This document shows positions 33,695-44,380 of a stretch of DNA of 64,000 bases, in pieces. The position numbers and the translations under genes were made by a program. The DNA is from Sepioteuthis lessoniana (Eukaryota; Mollusca; Cephalopoda; Myopsida; Loliginidae). The DNA lies in NCBI GenBank assembly GCA_963585895.1, contig OY757921.1, forward strand, positions 85,030,952 to 85,094,951, read 5' to 3'. The notes beneath the pieces were generated by a model that was given only the letters and a program-made list of their open reading frames with translations, was not told the origin of the DNA and made no database searches. Each line of letters opens with the position of its first letter. Within the stretch, counting starts at the first letter, position 1.

Positions 33695-34150
33695 AGCTTA
33701 GATGGCGACGGAGTGTCGGGGATGAACTTAGCAGATTCAATGCGGTCGCAACATAACATCAACAAAGTGGTTTCACAGGAAAGAGTAACATAATTTATTG
33801 CCAGTGAATAGAATGACAGATATTTACGTTTGTTGATAAGATCAACAAATTACCGAAAAAAAAAGAAGTATGTAAGTTCTGATAACCAGCCATAAACAGA
33901 AAAATATGTGGGAGAAGAGGCGTGTTCATGGGACTTGAAAAACAATATAAGGTCTGCAATTTTTGACTGAAGGCAGAGACCCACTGGTCACTCAAACACA
34001 CGTGTCAGCTTCCCCGTGTGTGTTCTCCAGCTGTTGCACTATTTCACAAAAAGGGTACCCGCCATAGAAGAAAGATATTTGTGAACTCTCTCTGACTGTA
34101 TTCCTACTTCGCCGTCGAAGAATGAAAATATGAATTATATATTTTTATAT
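33695..34150. other. Unclassified ~450-bp insertion within the Tc1-like element
   Basis: It separates the transposase N-terminal and catalytic parts. It is GC-richer than its surroundings, lacks an ORF with motifs and has a size that would suit a solo LTR (begins near tgtcggggatgaac), but no ends or duplication were identified. Confidence 0.3.
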
Positions 34151-34164
34151 ATCTACGAATTTCT

Positions 34165-34475
34165 CGTTGTTTGTCCAGCGGTTCAAAATACCACCCAATG
34201 AGAGGAGGTTTCTTAGGAATGTTTTCATAGATCCCTATTCACAAAGTATTCAATACATTTTATCCTGCTTGACGATTGCAATTCAAGTCTTTTCTAAGAT
34301 CGGAGAGCTGGTCAAAAGAGATTCTTTCGATATAACCTTCTTTAGCTTGCGTTCATCTTGGAGAAGTGTGTTCTTAAATTCTTTTCCTTTGTTTCGAGTT
34401 CTTAACTTAGTTATATTTTCAACAGCCTTTTTTTTCATTCTATGATCTCTGTAAAGCTCTTTTGATATCTCCAAA
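34165..34475 (-). pseudogene. Tc1-like transposase, N-terminal DNA-binding part
   Basis: The 63-aa minus frame begins MEISKELYRDHRMKKKAVEN and includes ERKLKKVISKESLLTSSP. In another frame it is followed by a KKPPL string near 34215 that resembles the KKPLL end of Tc1 paired-type DNA-binding domains. Frame changes show decay. It continues into the part at 32815-33690. Confidence 0.45.
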
Positions 34476-34704
34476 TTAGATATTCCCTCACTAAAAGAAC
34501 TTGGTGAGGGGCAATTAATCGATCTTTACCTTTACCCATAGTTCTACGTACATTTTGGGCTAAAAGAAATTATAGTTTTTATTAGATTTCAAAATATTCA
34601 ATGGTTTAATCTACATATCAACTTCAGCCATTTCATTTAAGCAATTTCCATATTAATCAAAAACCTAAAACTAACAATGACAGAAAAAAATTGCCAAAAT
34701 TTAG

Positions 34705-35200
34705 ACCTAGGCTCGTAGTTTTAAAGTGAAGGGTGCATTTATGCACAACCTAGTTATAAGGTACGTATCAAGGGTAAAATGGAACAACAAAGAGAAATAA
34801 GTAGCACCCTCGGTGTAGTAGCTATTGAAAAGGGAGTCTTCTGGTCATCCTCGACTACGGTTGCCAACTTTACTATGCTCCTTCTCATATATCTTAGCTT
34901 ACCTCTGAATTCTTTGGGCATAAAAATTTACATCAGTGATCATGGAATGGCCAACATTAAGTTCTGATCTTAATCCTTTCGAAAATCTACGGTCAGTTAT
35001 GAAGATGATTATATGGAGACGGCAAACAATATAATAGCAAAGAAGACCTACAAGAAGCAATTAAAATACCATGTTAAAACTGAAACTACTGAAATTAGTT
35101 ATCAGCAAAATCTAAAAATGATAGATTACTTGCTGCTATGGAAAAGATGGGTCACTATATTAAAATGGAAACGATGCAAATACTTCTTGAATAGTTAGCC
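34705..35200 (+). mobile_element. Inverted second copy of the Tc1-like C-terminal region
   Basis: Plus-strand match to the reverse complement of 32815-33380. It contains WPTLSSDLNPFENLRSVMKM (34951-35010), the Tc1-type SPDLNPIENLW motif with substitutions. The 61-aa frame 35013-35198 follows out of phase. It carries its own SINE C part (34755-34880) at the corresponding place. Confidence 0.65.
34755..34880 (+). repeat. SINE C 3' half, in the inverted copy
   Basis: From ataaggtacgtatcaagggt to cctcgactacggttgccaac. It has the same relation to the Tc1-like sequence (actatgctccttctcatata follows) as the SINE C at 33142, so the insertion pre-dates the inverted duplication. Confidence 0.75.
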
Positions 35201-35324
35201 AATGATTTAAATGAACGTGTTTAAATTGACAAATATTGGCAGAGAACTTTTTGAAATTTTTTCTTTTGTATGCATAATAACTTCAGACGGTGTGTGTGTG
35301 TGTGTGTGTCTATGAGCATGTTGG

Positions 35325-35795
35325 TTTGGTTTGGTTTGATGGCATATCAACCATTGCAGGTTATTTAACGTCAAATCCATTCTTAAAACATATAAACAGT
35401 TCTATTTCAAACAATTCAGTTTAGCCTAAGTACACAGTTTAAATGTCAAAAACAGTTCTATTTCAAAGAACTAAGTTTAAAAAAAGTACATAGCTTGGTT
35501 TTATTTAACCTATCGACAGGACCCTATCGGGTGCTACAACTCCGAGAAAGAGAGGAACTGGGAGCGATGGCAATAAAAGAGTTCTCTATATTCCCTAAAG
35601 TTCCTGCATTACTGGAGCTTCACAATTAGATTGTTTTGTGTCCTATCCAGGATACTCGTTGGGGAGTCTTTTTTTACAGCCCCAGCCGACTAAACTGAGA
35701 TGGTTAAGTGTCATTACCAGGACACTCGTTGGAGGCGTCTTACCCGTTTGCAGTGATGCAGTTGGTGAATTTTACAGCCCCAGCCGACTGGGAAA
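35325..35795 (-). repeat. Family D copy with repeated head end
   Basis: Tail complement at 35335-35375, short unit array to 35510, then the head. The distal ~90 bp of the head (caggacactcgttgg...cagccgact) occurs twice in a row (35645-35693 and 35718-35790), an internal duplication. Confidence 0.75.
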
Positions 35796-35828
35796 TACGT
35801 GTTTGTGTATACAAATGTATGATTAAAT

Positions 35829-35833
35829 GTGTT

Positions 35834-35880
<47 letters not shown>

Positions 35881-36110
35881 CTTATACATATGTATATGTA
35901 TATGTATGTGTTTTTATATATCTTTAAGAATGTGTATATTAAGAAAATAGAAAAACCGTGCAATCCAAAAGTGATGAATTTATTACAATGGGAAGTTTTG
36001 GATTATTTTATTTTTCTATTTTCTTCATTTTGTCGGATTTATTTCCATTATTTACTTCCATGTGATTATATATACATTTATGTATGTGTTAATATATGTA
36101 TGTGTGTGTG
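35829..36110. repeat. TA/TG-rich low-complexity stretch
   Basis: Short (TA)n-(TG)n at 35836-35878 and scattered TATG words afterwards. No gene. Confidence 0.6.
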
Positions 36111-36117
36111 ATGAAAA

Positions 36118-36611
36118 AAAAACCGCCGGGCGCTCACTATTGACAGTAGAGACTTAGAGTAGAGGACGTAAAATCGATCATCTTGTAAGAAAGTGATCTT
36201 CTAAAGCTGAAGGCGTTTGAACACAGAGAATCGAAAACTCTAGTCTTAAACAAGCACTTCGATAGAAAGACTTAACCTTGATTCCAGACAGATGACCGCC
36301 TGAACATGTTTGTAACATCTGTTGTAGGGTCTATTTAGACAAAGCAGGACTTGCTAGTCATATGAGATCTCTCATGACAGCAAACTCTTGAAGACTCATT
36401 TGTCTAAAAGTTCTTCGGTGATAACCTACTGGTGATTCGTGTCAATTCTGCAAGTTTTGGAAAGTCCTACGAATGTTCACGGGGGCAATATTAACGGAAA
36501 AGTCAGTTGATACTTTTTTCACACGTGCAATAGATCTTGGGAGGATAAAATTACACTGAACAAGGATGCGTTTAGCAAATCGAGATTACCTTCTTCTGAA
36601 AGGACTAGCTG

Positions 36612-36612
<1 letters not shown>
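36118..36612 (+). pseudogene. LINE C-terminal fragment with CCHH zinc finger
   Basis: Shifting frames give KAFEHRESKTLVLKQALR (about 36206-36265), then a degenerate C-x2-C...H-x-H finger with AGLASHMRSHDS-like coding at 36349-36385. This arrangement, a short basic stretch before a CCHH finger reading GLxSHxRSH, is typical of the end of some molluscan and other animal non-LTR retrotransposon polyproteins. It is distinct from the RTE-like family. Boundaries are approximate; the right end meets a (TA)n array. Confidence 0.5.

Positions 36613-36616
<4 letters not shown>

Positions 36617-36661
<45 letters not shown>
36617..36661. repeat. (TA)n microsatellite
   Basis: About 22 units. A second array at 36852-36898 lies against the terminal repeat of the next element. 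Confidence 0.95.
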
Positions 36662-36664
<3 letters not shown>

Positions 36665-36849
36665 AAGAACTAAGAAATTCAAAGTCTGTATTCCATAATA
36701 AATCTGATTAGCTTTAATAAGCGAAATAAATTTATTAAAGAATACAATTTTTAATTATTTTGTTTTTTATGTTCTGCTGGTATATATTTTATTAAATAGC
36801 TATGCATTGAATACTCATTCTTTGAATATTCACAGTCCTCATTTGCTTA

Positions 36850-36898
<49 letters not shown>

Positions 36899-36901
<3 letters not shown>

Positions 36902-37460
36902 CGGAAGCAAAATATGGAATAGTTTTTAAAATTTTTTTAGTCTGTTTCGTTCAATTTGAAAAAAACGCGATAAATCAAAATTTTCATGATTAGCTGTATT
37001 ATTCCAGCACTTATAAAAATCAAATTTAAGCCCATTATGAGTAAGCAAGAAAAGAAACAACAAAGAATCTATGATTTGCTTAACGCCAAAAGCAAGCCAA
37101 AGTTTCTTTGTCTACCGTATACAAAGCAAAGAAAGATTTTTTTTACCGAAAAAAAAAAAAAAAAAAAAAAAAAAAGGAGTTGAGGATTGAACAAAAAACC
37201 GAAAAAATGGCTTTTTTACTGCTTTCGCCACGGCGGTTAAGTAAGAATTCCACAATTAAATAAGAAAGCACGCTAATGAATTAAAAGTCCACGAGAAAAC
37301 TGAGGACAGCAGTTAAACAAGATTTAAGCCCAAACCACAACCCTTTTGATAACGCTATATTGCTGTTATAGAAGACAAAACAAATGCAACTTCCCATCCA
37401 AATATTGGTTCGCTTAAGACTGCTGTTCAGGAGGAATACAATAATTGAAAAAAATAAATG
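36899..37460 (+). mobile_element. Tc1/mariner-type element, internally deleted
   Basis: Left terminus gtgcggaagcaaaatatgg. The N-terminal frame at 37038 reads MSKQEKKQQRIYDLLNAKSK, the kind of helix-turn-helix start seen in this superfamily, and then runs into a poly(A). A C-terminal remnant at 37315-37440 has KQDLSPNHNPFDNAI and KTNATSHPNIGSLKTAV, the DLxPxDYxxW-type end. The centre is gone and no right terminus was found. The same terminus recurs inverted at 39906. Confidence 0.6.
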
Positions 37461-37844
37461 GTGGTCATATTGAATAAATTTACTGTTTTGTATCTATCTT
37501 CTACTTTTGTTGTTTATTTTCTTAAATCAAAATTAATCTTTTTTATAATCGAGTCGTTTATAATTTCACAAGATTATTCCTAATTTTGTTGTATATGTGT
37601 TGTATAATGGCTCGTATCACATGACTGCCGGTATCTCAGAGAAATAAAAGACGTGTTTCTTAAGCACAGCGAGTACTGAAAGACCTCTGTCTGTAGTAAG
37701 ACCAACTTCGGGCGTAACACCAACAGCGCGAAACTTATATTTGTATCCCTTCAGTAAATAAATAGTTAACTATTTCCCTGTGTATCTCTTCCTTACTGCG
37801 ATACAAGAAATCGGCCTTGAAACTTGTTCAGATTGTCTTATTTT

Positions 37845-37959
37845 CTTTTTAACATTCCAATTGAGCAATTATCAGAAAATTAACATAACAGAGCGACTGG
37901 GGTTCGAACTGGTTTGCTATTATACTGTAGGCCAACACATTAACAACTCCACCACGTGA
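37845..37959 (-). repeat. Diverged SINE A-like head
   Basis: The minus strand has ccacgtggtggagttgttaa (A-box region) and agttcgaaccccagtcg (B-box), then ctctgttatgttaattttct as in SINE A after the head. It served as the target of the SINE A that follows. Confidence 0.6.
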
Positions 37960-38197
37960 GGGGTGTCCTCGTGGTCTAATGGTTAAAGCGATCGACTGCG
38001 GAATCGTAGTACGCGAGTTCGTACTCCAGTCGCGCTATTATGTTCACTTTCGGGCAAATACCCTTGGGAAAGGTATGAACCCCGTTATCCTCCCAGCTAT
38101 GGGTTAAATAGTACCACTACTGTTCTTCTAGGAGAATGGCTCTGGCATTAAATAACCTAAAAAGAGTTGATATGCCATTAAACAAAGAAACCAAACT
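37960..38197 (+). repeat. SINE A, full length, with 12-bp duplication
   Basis: Well-conserved copy inserted in the older SINE head. The duplication tccaccacgtga is at 37948-37959 and 38198-38209. The 66-aa frame that crosses its 3' end is not a gene. Confidence 0.93.
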
Positions 38198-38214
38198 TCC
38201 ACCACGTGAACTCT

Positions 38215-38640
38215 TCCCCAAAATAGCAGGAAATAAACCTTATAAATGCACAAGAAAACTAATCGAATCAGCTGCTATCACTCATTTTAAAAATCTAAAG
38301 GCCAAGTTTCTACAGCATATCACCTTATCGGACTAAAATTGCGGTAAAGCATAATAACGATGCTCCGGAAATAATATAATCTAATTATATTAAACATTTA
38401 CCTCTATTGGCATACCCAAAATGATTGTTTTGCAAAAAAATATTTTTAGTTCCAGAAGGTTTCAGTTCGAAAATTTATCAGTTTTAATATAGCTTTAAAA
38501 GCAGTTTTAAACTTTATCGAAATATTCACGGAGACAAAAGCTGTTAAATAAAACGGTACCGTACAGACTTCAAGGTAACACAAAATGAAAAAAATGTTCT
38601 ATTTAAGAATTTACAGTAAAGATATTTCTCCACCTGGTAG
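38215..38640. other. AT-rich interval, nothing recognised
   Basis: No gene seen. Confidence 0.35.
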
Positions 38641-38851
38641 ACTGATTTTTTAACTGGAGGTAAGAATCTATCCCCCAACAATGAGTACGTAAGGTTTGAC
38701 TTTAAACAGCATCTGATGGTGATGCTATTATCCTGGGGCTTTTATAAAATTTAGAGTAGCTCTTCATTGCCATTACAACCAATTCCATTCTGACCTGGAT
38801 TATTTGGTGATTATGTTTTATGTTATATCAACTTTTGTAGGTTATTTACTG

Positions 38852-38855
<4 letters not shown>
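38640..38855 (+). repeat. Family D fragment, very diverged
   Basis: Head-like words (aacagcatctgatggtgatg, tcattgccattacaacc, cattctgacctgg) are followed by an inverted tail-like string (atatcaacttttgtaggtta), so two fragments in opposite orientation probably meet here. Confidence 0.4.

Positions 38856-38856
<1 letters not shown>

Positions 38857-38933
<77 letters not shown>
38857..38933. repeat. (TA)n-(TG)n microsatellite
   Basis: About 18 TA units running into about 20 TG units. Confidence 0.96.
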
Positions 38934-38936
<3 letters not shown>

Positions 38937-39039
38937 TTGTAATTGAATAGTTTATAAGTGAGATAATTTTTAAACGAACCAGCGCTTATTTGCATTTAGT
39001 TAAATCGTTTCAACTATTGTTAATTAACATTAATGAAAC

Positions 39040-39540
39040 TTAACAGAACGGCTCATAGGATATTGAACGAATAGATGAATAAAGCAGACAGTAGGCGCTG
39101 AATAACAAGGACAAAAATGAGTAAGGAAAATTGGAGGCACGAAATCTTATGCGCATACGGAAGTGATAGTTCTGTTCCTGACTCGACAAGCGAAAGTGCA
39201 GAGACAACTGGTGGCCTTTCTGGAGTCGACTGCATCACGCGATAAGGTGAAGACATCAGTAAAACACCAACCACGAAGATTTAAGGGACGAAAATTTACG
39301 ATCACTGATTTGAGGGGGATATACCAAAGGGGGCGTTAGACTGTTTGACCCAGCCGATAAGCATGTTAGAACCAGGAAAAGAATCAAGGTCTTTGACTGC
39401 TCTCTCTTTCCCACCATGATAAGTTGTTTATATTCTTATCTAGCTGAAGCGGTTGTCTCATGTTTCTATACACTCTTTCTTTCTCCCGGCGGCTACTTGC
39501 AATCTCGTAGTAAATAAACATTTGTGTATGTTTAACAGAA
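39040..39540 (-). repeat. LTR-like dispersed repeat, copy 2
   Basis: Partner of 587-1130 and collinear with it throughout. The minus-strand left end near tgttaaacatacac could be a TG terminus and the right end near gttctgttaagtttca a CA terminus, but neither is confirmed by a duplication. Confidence 0.5.
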
Positions 39541-39734
39541 ATTCGCATTCGTCAACTTGTTACCACGACGTGGTCAAAACGAGAGTCTAAAGTTTCTTTA
39601 GTAACGCTATGGTACAATAATATTTCTATTCAAAATTATTCAATCGTTTGCACACAAATAAATAATTCCAAGTATTGCTATGCAATTCTGATATTTCAAT
39701 TCAACAGTGATTTGTTTGCACACAGGTCGTTTCT

Positions 39735-39906
39735 TTTTGTGCACACTTGTACTGGGCTGAATTTTAATCTTTTTTTAAGTGCTTGAATAAGAGCTAATCA
39801 TGAAAATTTAGATTTATCACGTTTTTGTTTGTTTTTTTCTTCAAAAATTGGACTTACCAGACTAGGTTTTAAAAATGATTCCATATTTTGCTTCCGCACC
39901 CTGTAC
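39735..39906 (-). mobile_element. Inverted end of the 36899-type Tc1/mariner element
   Basis: On the minus strand it starts gtgcggaagcaaaatatgga and follows the first ~130 bp of the element at 36899 (gataaatc, aaattttcatgattagct, agcactta). It then diverges before any coding. Either a second truncated copy or the far end of a 3-kb composite bounded by these inverted ends. Confidence 0.6.
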
Positions 39907-40079
39907 GTCCAACGAGAATAATTCTTTGTAATTACTTATAGTTTTGTTTATAATTGTTCACAATTTTTTTACATTTGTACCATACCCATTATATCGCTAT
40001 GTGTGAAACGTAAATCGAATGTCCATAAAGATAGAACATAGGAATCTCGAAATTCGAAAAACACTTACGACTTCTCAGT

Positions 40080-40450
40080 TCAGGTCCGAAACTATTTATT
40101 ACGTTTGAGTTTAAAGGTTCTTCGACATAAGGAGAGAGAAACACATTCTTTCTATTCTAGCTTTTTCGTGCGGCGCCTGTAGCGCGCAAATTCGTCTGGC
40201 CTCTGCGAGCCTCGAAAGTCGACCCTTCTCGTCCGGTGTCTAGTCTCAACTCAACTGACTTTTTCAAAATTCCCGAAAATCCTTCCCCCCGCGCGCGCTT
40301 CCGGTACATGACGTCATTCACATCCACTGGTCAACTTTCCTATCGGATTTTTATTTTAACATCTATGAACGACAAATCCTCCCACCGCGTGCGTTAACAC
40401 CTGCACTCAAGTTTGCACCTAACTAACTCATGTGCTGAGCCGAAATGTTC
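40080..40450 (-). repeat. LTR-like repeat, second family, copy 2
   Basis: GC-rich island with ccgcgcgcgcttcc, a catgacgtcattcaca string and other words in the order seen at 12050-12490. No ORF. Confidence 0.35.
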
Positions 40451-40684
40451 TCAGCCTAACTAAACCCAAAGGCATAAAATGAAATCCCTCGGCCATTATA
40501 TTGCACATTTAGATAATACGTCTTTCACTCGCAATTATTCACCCACCTACAATATTTGAATATATTTCCCAGGATAAGATGATGGAAACTTACGGTCGAT
40601 TTCCGATGTATAATTTAGGAAATGTGCTTACAAAAAAGCCCCCCAAAACATGGAAAAGTTTCAGTCATTATCTCTATTTTATTT

Positions 40685-40912
40685 ATGCAGGACATTGCTG
40701 GAGAAGCAGGGACGAGCCCATAAGTGATGCACTCCTATGGACCCCCACATATGGCCGAGCAAAAGCAGGACGACGAGCTCGAATATACATACAGCAGCTA
40801 TGTGAGGATACGGGATGTAGCCCTGAAGACCTGCCGGAGGCGATGAACGATAGGGAGAAGTGGCGAGAGAGGGCCAGGGATATCCCTACTAGCGGCACGA
40901 CATGATGATGAT
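40685..40912 (+). mobile_element. RTE-like LINE 3' end, short copy
   Basis: It begins within the GHCWRS block (AGHCWRSRDEPISDALLW) and runs uninterrupted to the stop and a short (ATG)n. About 220 bp only, a heavily 5'-truncated insertion. The 108-aa frame 40579-40905 includes this segment after unrelated upstream codons. Confidence 0.88.
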
Positions 40913-41024
40913 TCATACAGAACATTTTCCGTTAAAAAATCCCGTCGATTTTGGGACTAAAATGTAAATGTTCATCAAGAAATTTTATACATTATTCTTG
41001 CGCGCGCACACACATATATATATA

Positions 41025-41296
41025 TTACACACGCGCACTTTGTCTAATTGATATCGTCGTTGGAAATGGATTCGGCATATCCGAATTCAAATCAGGTACG
41101 TGGCTGTTTGCATCTCACTTTGGTACTAATACCCTTGGGGAAAAAGTATGCATTAATCTATTCTCCCTCCACGGCGAACTAGGTTTTTTAAACTTTGATA
41201 GTGCAACCGGTCTAGGAGAAGGAAAACTGAATTCAAACTTGTTTGAAAATGGATCTTATGTTGCATCCTGCTCCTGCGAAGAGGTTGGGTAAATAC
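41025..41296 (+). repeat. SINE B, diverged
   Basis: Degenerate head (gatatcgtcgttggaaatgg, B-box gaattcaaatcagg), central taatacccttggggaaa and cctccacggcgaactagg, and tail cgaagaggttgggtaaata. The 113-aa frame across it is not a gene. A further SINE B-like fragment may lie at 41460-41560. Confidence 0.75.
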
Positions 41297-41850
41297 ATTT
41301 ATCTATTCGGAATTTCATTTCATATATACATATATATATATATATATATATTTACGCAGTCATGTGTTAGCTATATCAAGTCTTTTAAAAACTTTAAAAC
41401 GTCTTTCAAAACTATTTTCTCCCCCGCCCCAAATGTTTCAGCCATTTTCCTCCTGTTCTTTACCCTTGGCTAACTAACCCATGTGGGAGAAGGAAAACTC
41501 TGATATTAAATCAGCTTTACTTGCTCAAAAATTGACCTGGAGACACACCCTGGCCATGATAAAGTATTGGTTAATTTCAAATCTTCATATGGAAGGCTGG
41601 TGGTATCCCTAGCGCATAAGGGTAAGTCAAATATTAAAATTTACATCATTTCTCTTAATGTAGCACAACGAATGAAGTATATGGAGGTGACTGAGCTTCA
41701 CCGTTCTCATTAACGATTTGACTTATCCTTTGGTGAGACAATAATTACCAGTTATTTTTTTCTAATAAACGGATATTCATTAACCTTACCTCAGTCTATT
41801 GCTTCTCTCTCTGATTCGGTTTTATGGCACAGCAACCCTTCTCTGCGCGC

Positions 41851-41852
<2 letters not shown>

Positions 41853-41893
<41 letters not shown>
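41853..41893. repeat. (TA)n microsatellite
   Basis: About 20 units. Confidence 0.95.
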
Positions 41894-41897
<4 letters not shown>

Positions 41898-42334
41898 ATG
41901 TGATCTATTGGTATCTTGCTTTCAATTGATTGTTCTTGATAACTTTCTGTTTTTGTGCTGCACCTTCTTTTCACGAGGAAGTTTCCCCTCCCCCTCAAGA
42001 CATGTATGCATTCACCTGCACAAACAAATATTTATGGTTTGCTGGCCCAGTAGCCTTAGGCAAAGTTCTTTGACGCATCGATGCGTGAGTCTATGTTGGC
42101 GAAAAAGAATACCATTTGTTCTATTATACTCAATGGACATATTTTTTGTTGGGGGTGGGGCAAAATCTATCACGCAAAATGGAATAAGTTTTCTCATACG
42201 AAAGCGTATCTAGATAGATAGATGTGAACAGAATGAGCCAGACAGATAGATAGATGTGAACAGAATGAGAGAGAGATTTTCGTATTCGTTGGTATATCTA
42301 TTCAGCTCCCGCATAAGTATGTATAAGACAACTA

Positions 42335-42541
42335 CTACATAGCCCATTTAGCCGAGGCAGTAGAATACACCGACTGCATGTATACGGAATGAAAAAAACA
42401 AAAACAAAAATAATCTAGTATCCAGGATATAATATTGATCCTTCTGACGGTGAGGTTCCAGTCCTGGAACCGAGGAAAACTCTTTTATTGTCATTACTAT
42501 AAATTCAACACAAACCCGGAATCGCAGTACCAGTCAGGGTC

Positions 42542-42545
<4 letters not shown>
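42335..42545 (+). repeat. Family D head, diverged, split by a SINE B
   Basis: Words tagaatacaccgactgcatg and gacggtgaggttccag are in order, with an A-rich insertion in the middle. The continuation (tatgggttaaatagaaccg) appears at 42885 after a (TA)n array and the SINE B. Confidence 0.6.
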
Positions 42546-42589
<44 letters not shown>

Positions 42590-42878
42590 TCAACAACCCC
42601 TCCGCTCGGGCAGGATAGGACACAAGGTCAATTCTTAAGCGGAGATTAACAAGTTTGAATTCAGAATTTTCCTTCTCCTAGACTAGTTGCCTTACCAAGG
42701 CCGAAGAACCTAGTCTGTCCTACAATTTACCCATAGATAGAGGGAGAATAAATGGATTCATACCTTTCCCAAGAGTATTAGTGCTATGTGAAAAGCAATC
42801 AGTCTCGTCCAGGTTTTGAACTCGTGTCGCCGTGTCCACTTCCTACGACGATAACCATTACACCACGGGCACCATATA
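42590..42878 (-). repeat. SINE B, full length
   Basis: Complete, with tail (acaacccctccgctcgggca) at the left and head complement ending ccattacaccacgggcacc at the right. It is inserted within the (TA)n-bearing part of a family D copy. Confidence 0.92.
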
Positions 42879-43040
42879 TGGGTTAAATAGAACCGTTTAA
42901 TCACTTACTACATTCGAAACCATTTAACGATGTGCAAATAAAGGTGTAATGTTAAATCAAATTATTCAGATTAGGCAATGATACTTGATACCATAAACCT
43001 CTGAACCAATAGAATTATTTGTGTTAAGTACCAATACTTG

Positions 43041-43518
43041 CTCGCAGCATTCTTGTGTAGTTGCCGTCAAGCTTTTTCTCCATATGTTTAGTTAGCATCC
43101 CTGTAGTGCATCCATATAGCAGTCTTGATACGACCGCTACTTGAAAGAAACTGCGCTTCATTTTATTGGTCAGGTCTGACTTCCATATATGACCGATAGC
43201 AATATTGAACAAGTCATAGAGGCAGCACCCCACAAAGCAGCAGCTGTACGTTCATTTACCACCCACCATAAAAACTATCAAAATTAGGCGAACCAGACAT
43301 GCGGATGGATAAGTTGGGACGAGTTCATAAGCGATGTACTCCTGTGGACCCCGTCACATGGACGAACAAAGGCAAGATGACCAGCTCTAGCGCCTACTTA
43401 CAACAGCTCTATACCGTTACGGGATGTATCCCTGAAGACCAACCGGAAGCAATAGACGATAGGGAGTGGTGGCAACAGAGGGTCAGTGATATCCGTTCTG
43501 ATAGCGTGAAATGATGAT
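43041..43518 (+). mobile_element. RTE-like LINE 3' part with inverted 5' segment (second case)
   Basis: Positions 43041-43197 are the thumb region (IWKSDLTNKMKRSFFQ, LLYGCTTGMLTKHMEKKLDG, NYTRMLRA) on the minus strand. From about 43198 the same element continues forward from the very next codons (caatattgaacaagtc...) to the stop and a short (ATG)n. The 9-bp string caatacttg flanks the unit at 43032-43040 and 43519-43527. Several codon changes and a deletion near 43370 show decay. Confidence 0.9.
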
Positions 43519-43709
43519 CAATACTTGAAACCATTTAACTGTGTGCAAGCAAAAAAGTCTGACAAGCTTAAAATTGTTGCCAACTAACTATTTCCTTAAA
43601 ATCCATTTGAATAAACATGATCTGGCATTAAATAACCCACCAAGGTTTATATATCATTAAACCAAATAATTTAAACAAACCACTATTCCAATTCTTACTG
43701 TGTCTTTAA

Positions 43710-43766
<57 letters not shown>

Positions 43767-43769
<3 letters not shown>

Positions 43770-44323
43770 CCCAGTCAGCTGGGGCTGTAGAATACACTGA
43801 CTGCACCTCTGCAGAGGGGTAAGACCCTCCCTGACGAGTGTCCTGGATATGACACTAAACAATCTGATGGTGAGGTTCCAGCAGTGCTGGAGCTTTGGGG
43901 AATGCGGAGTACCCCTTCATTGCCATCGCTCCCAGGTCCACTCTGGCCCGGAGTGGTAGCACCTGATAGGGCCCTATTTATGGGTTAAATAGAACTAACA
44001 GCATACTTATGCTAAAATTAATTGAGTAAACTGAATAGCTTCAAATAGAAACGTTTTTGACAATTAAACCGTACTTACACTTAAACTGCGTGCTTATGCT
44101 TAACTGAATTATTTCAAATAGAACTGTTTTTCGACATTAAAACTGTATTTACACTTAACTGAATTATTATATATATCTGCTTAAATAGTTTGAAATGGAA
44201 ATGTTTTTGACAATTAAACTGTATACTTATGCTAAACTGAACTGTTTTCAATAGAACGGATTATTTACATAAAAATGGATTTGGCGTTGAATAACCTACA
44301 AGGGTTGATGTGCCATAAAACCA

Positions 44324-44325
<2 letters not shown>
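43767..44325 (+). repeat. Family D, full length
   Basis: Complete: head 43767-43990, array of ~50-bp units 43990-44275, shared tail 44275-44325 (ggcgttgaataacctacaag ... accaaac). It follows one (TA)n array and is followed by another. It closely matches the copy at 55325-55890, including the individual order of array units. Confidence 0.92.
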
Positions 44326-44379
<54 letters not shown>

Positions 44380-44380
<1 letters not shown>

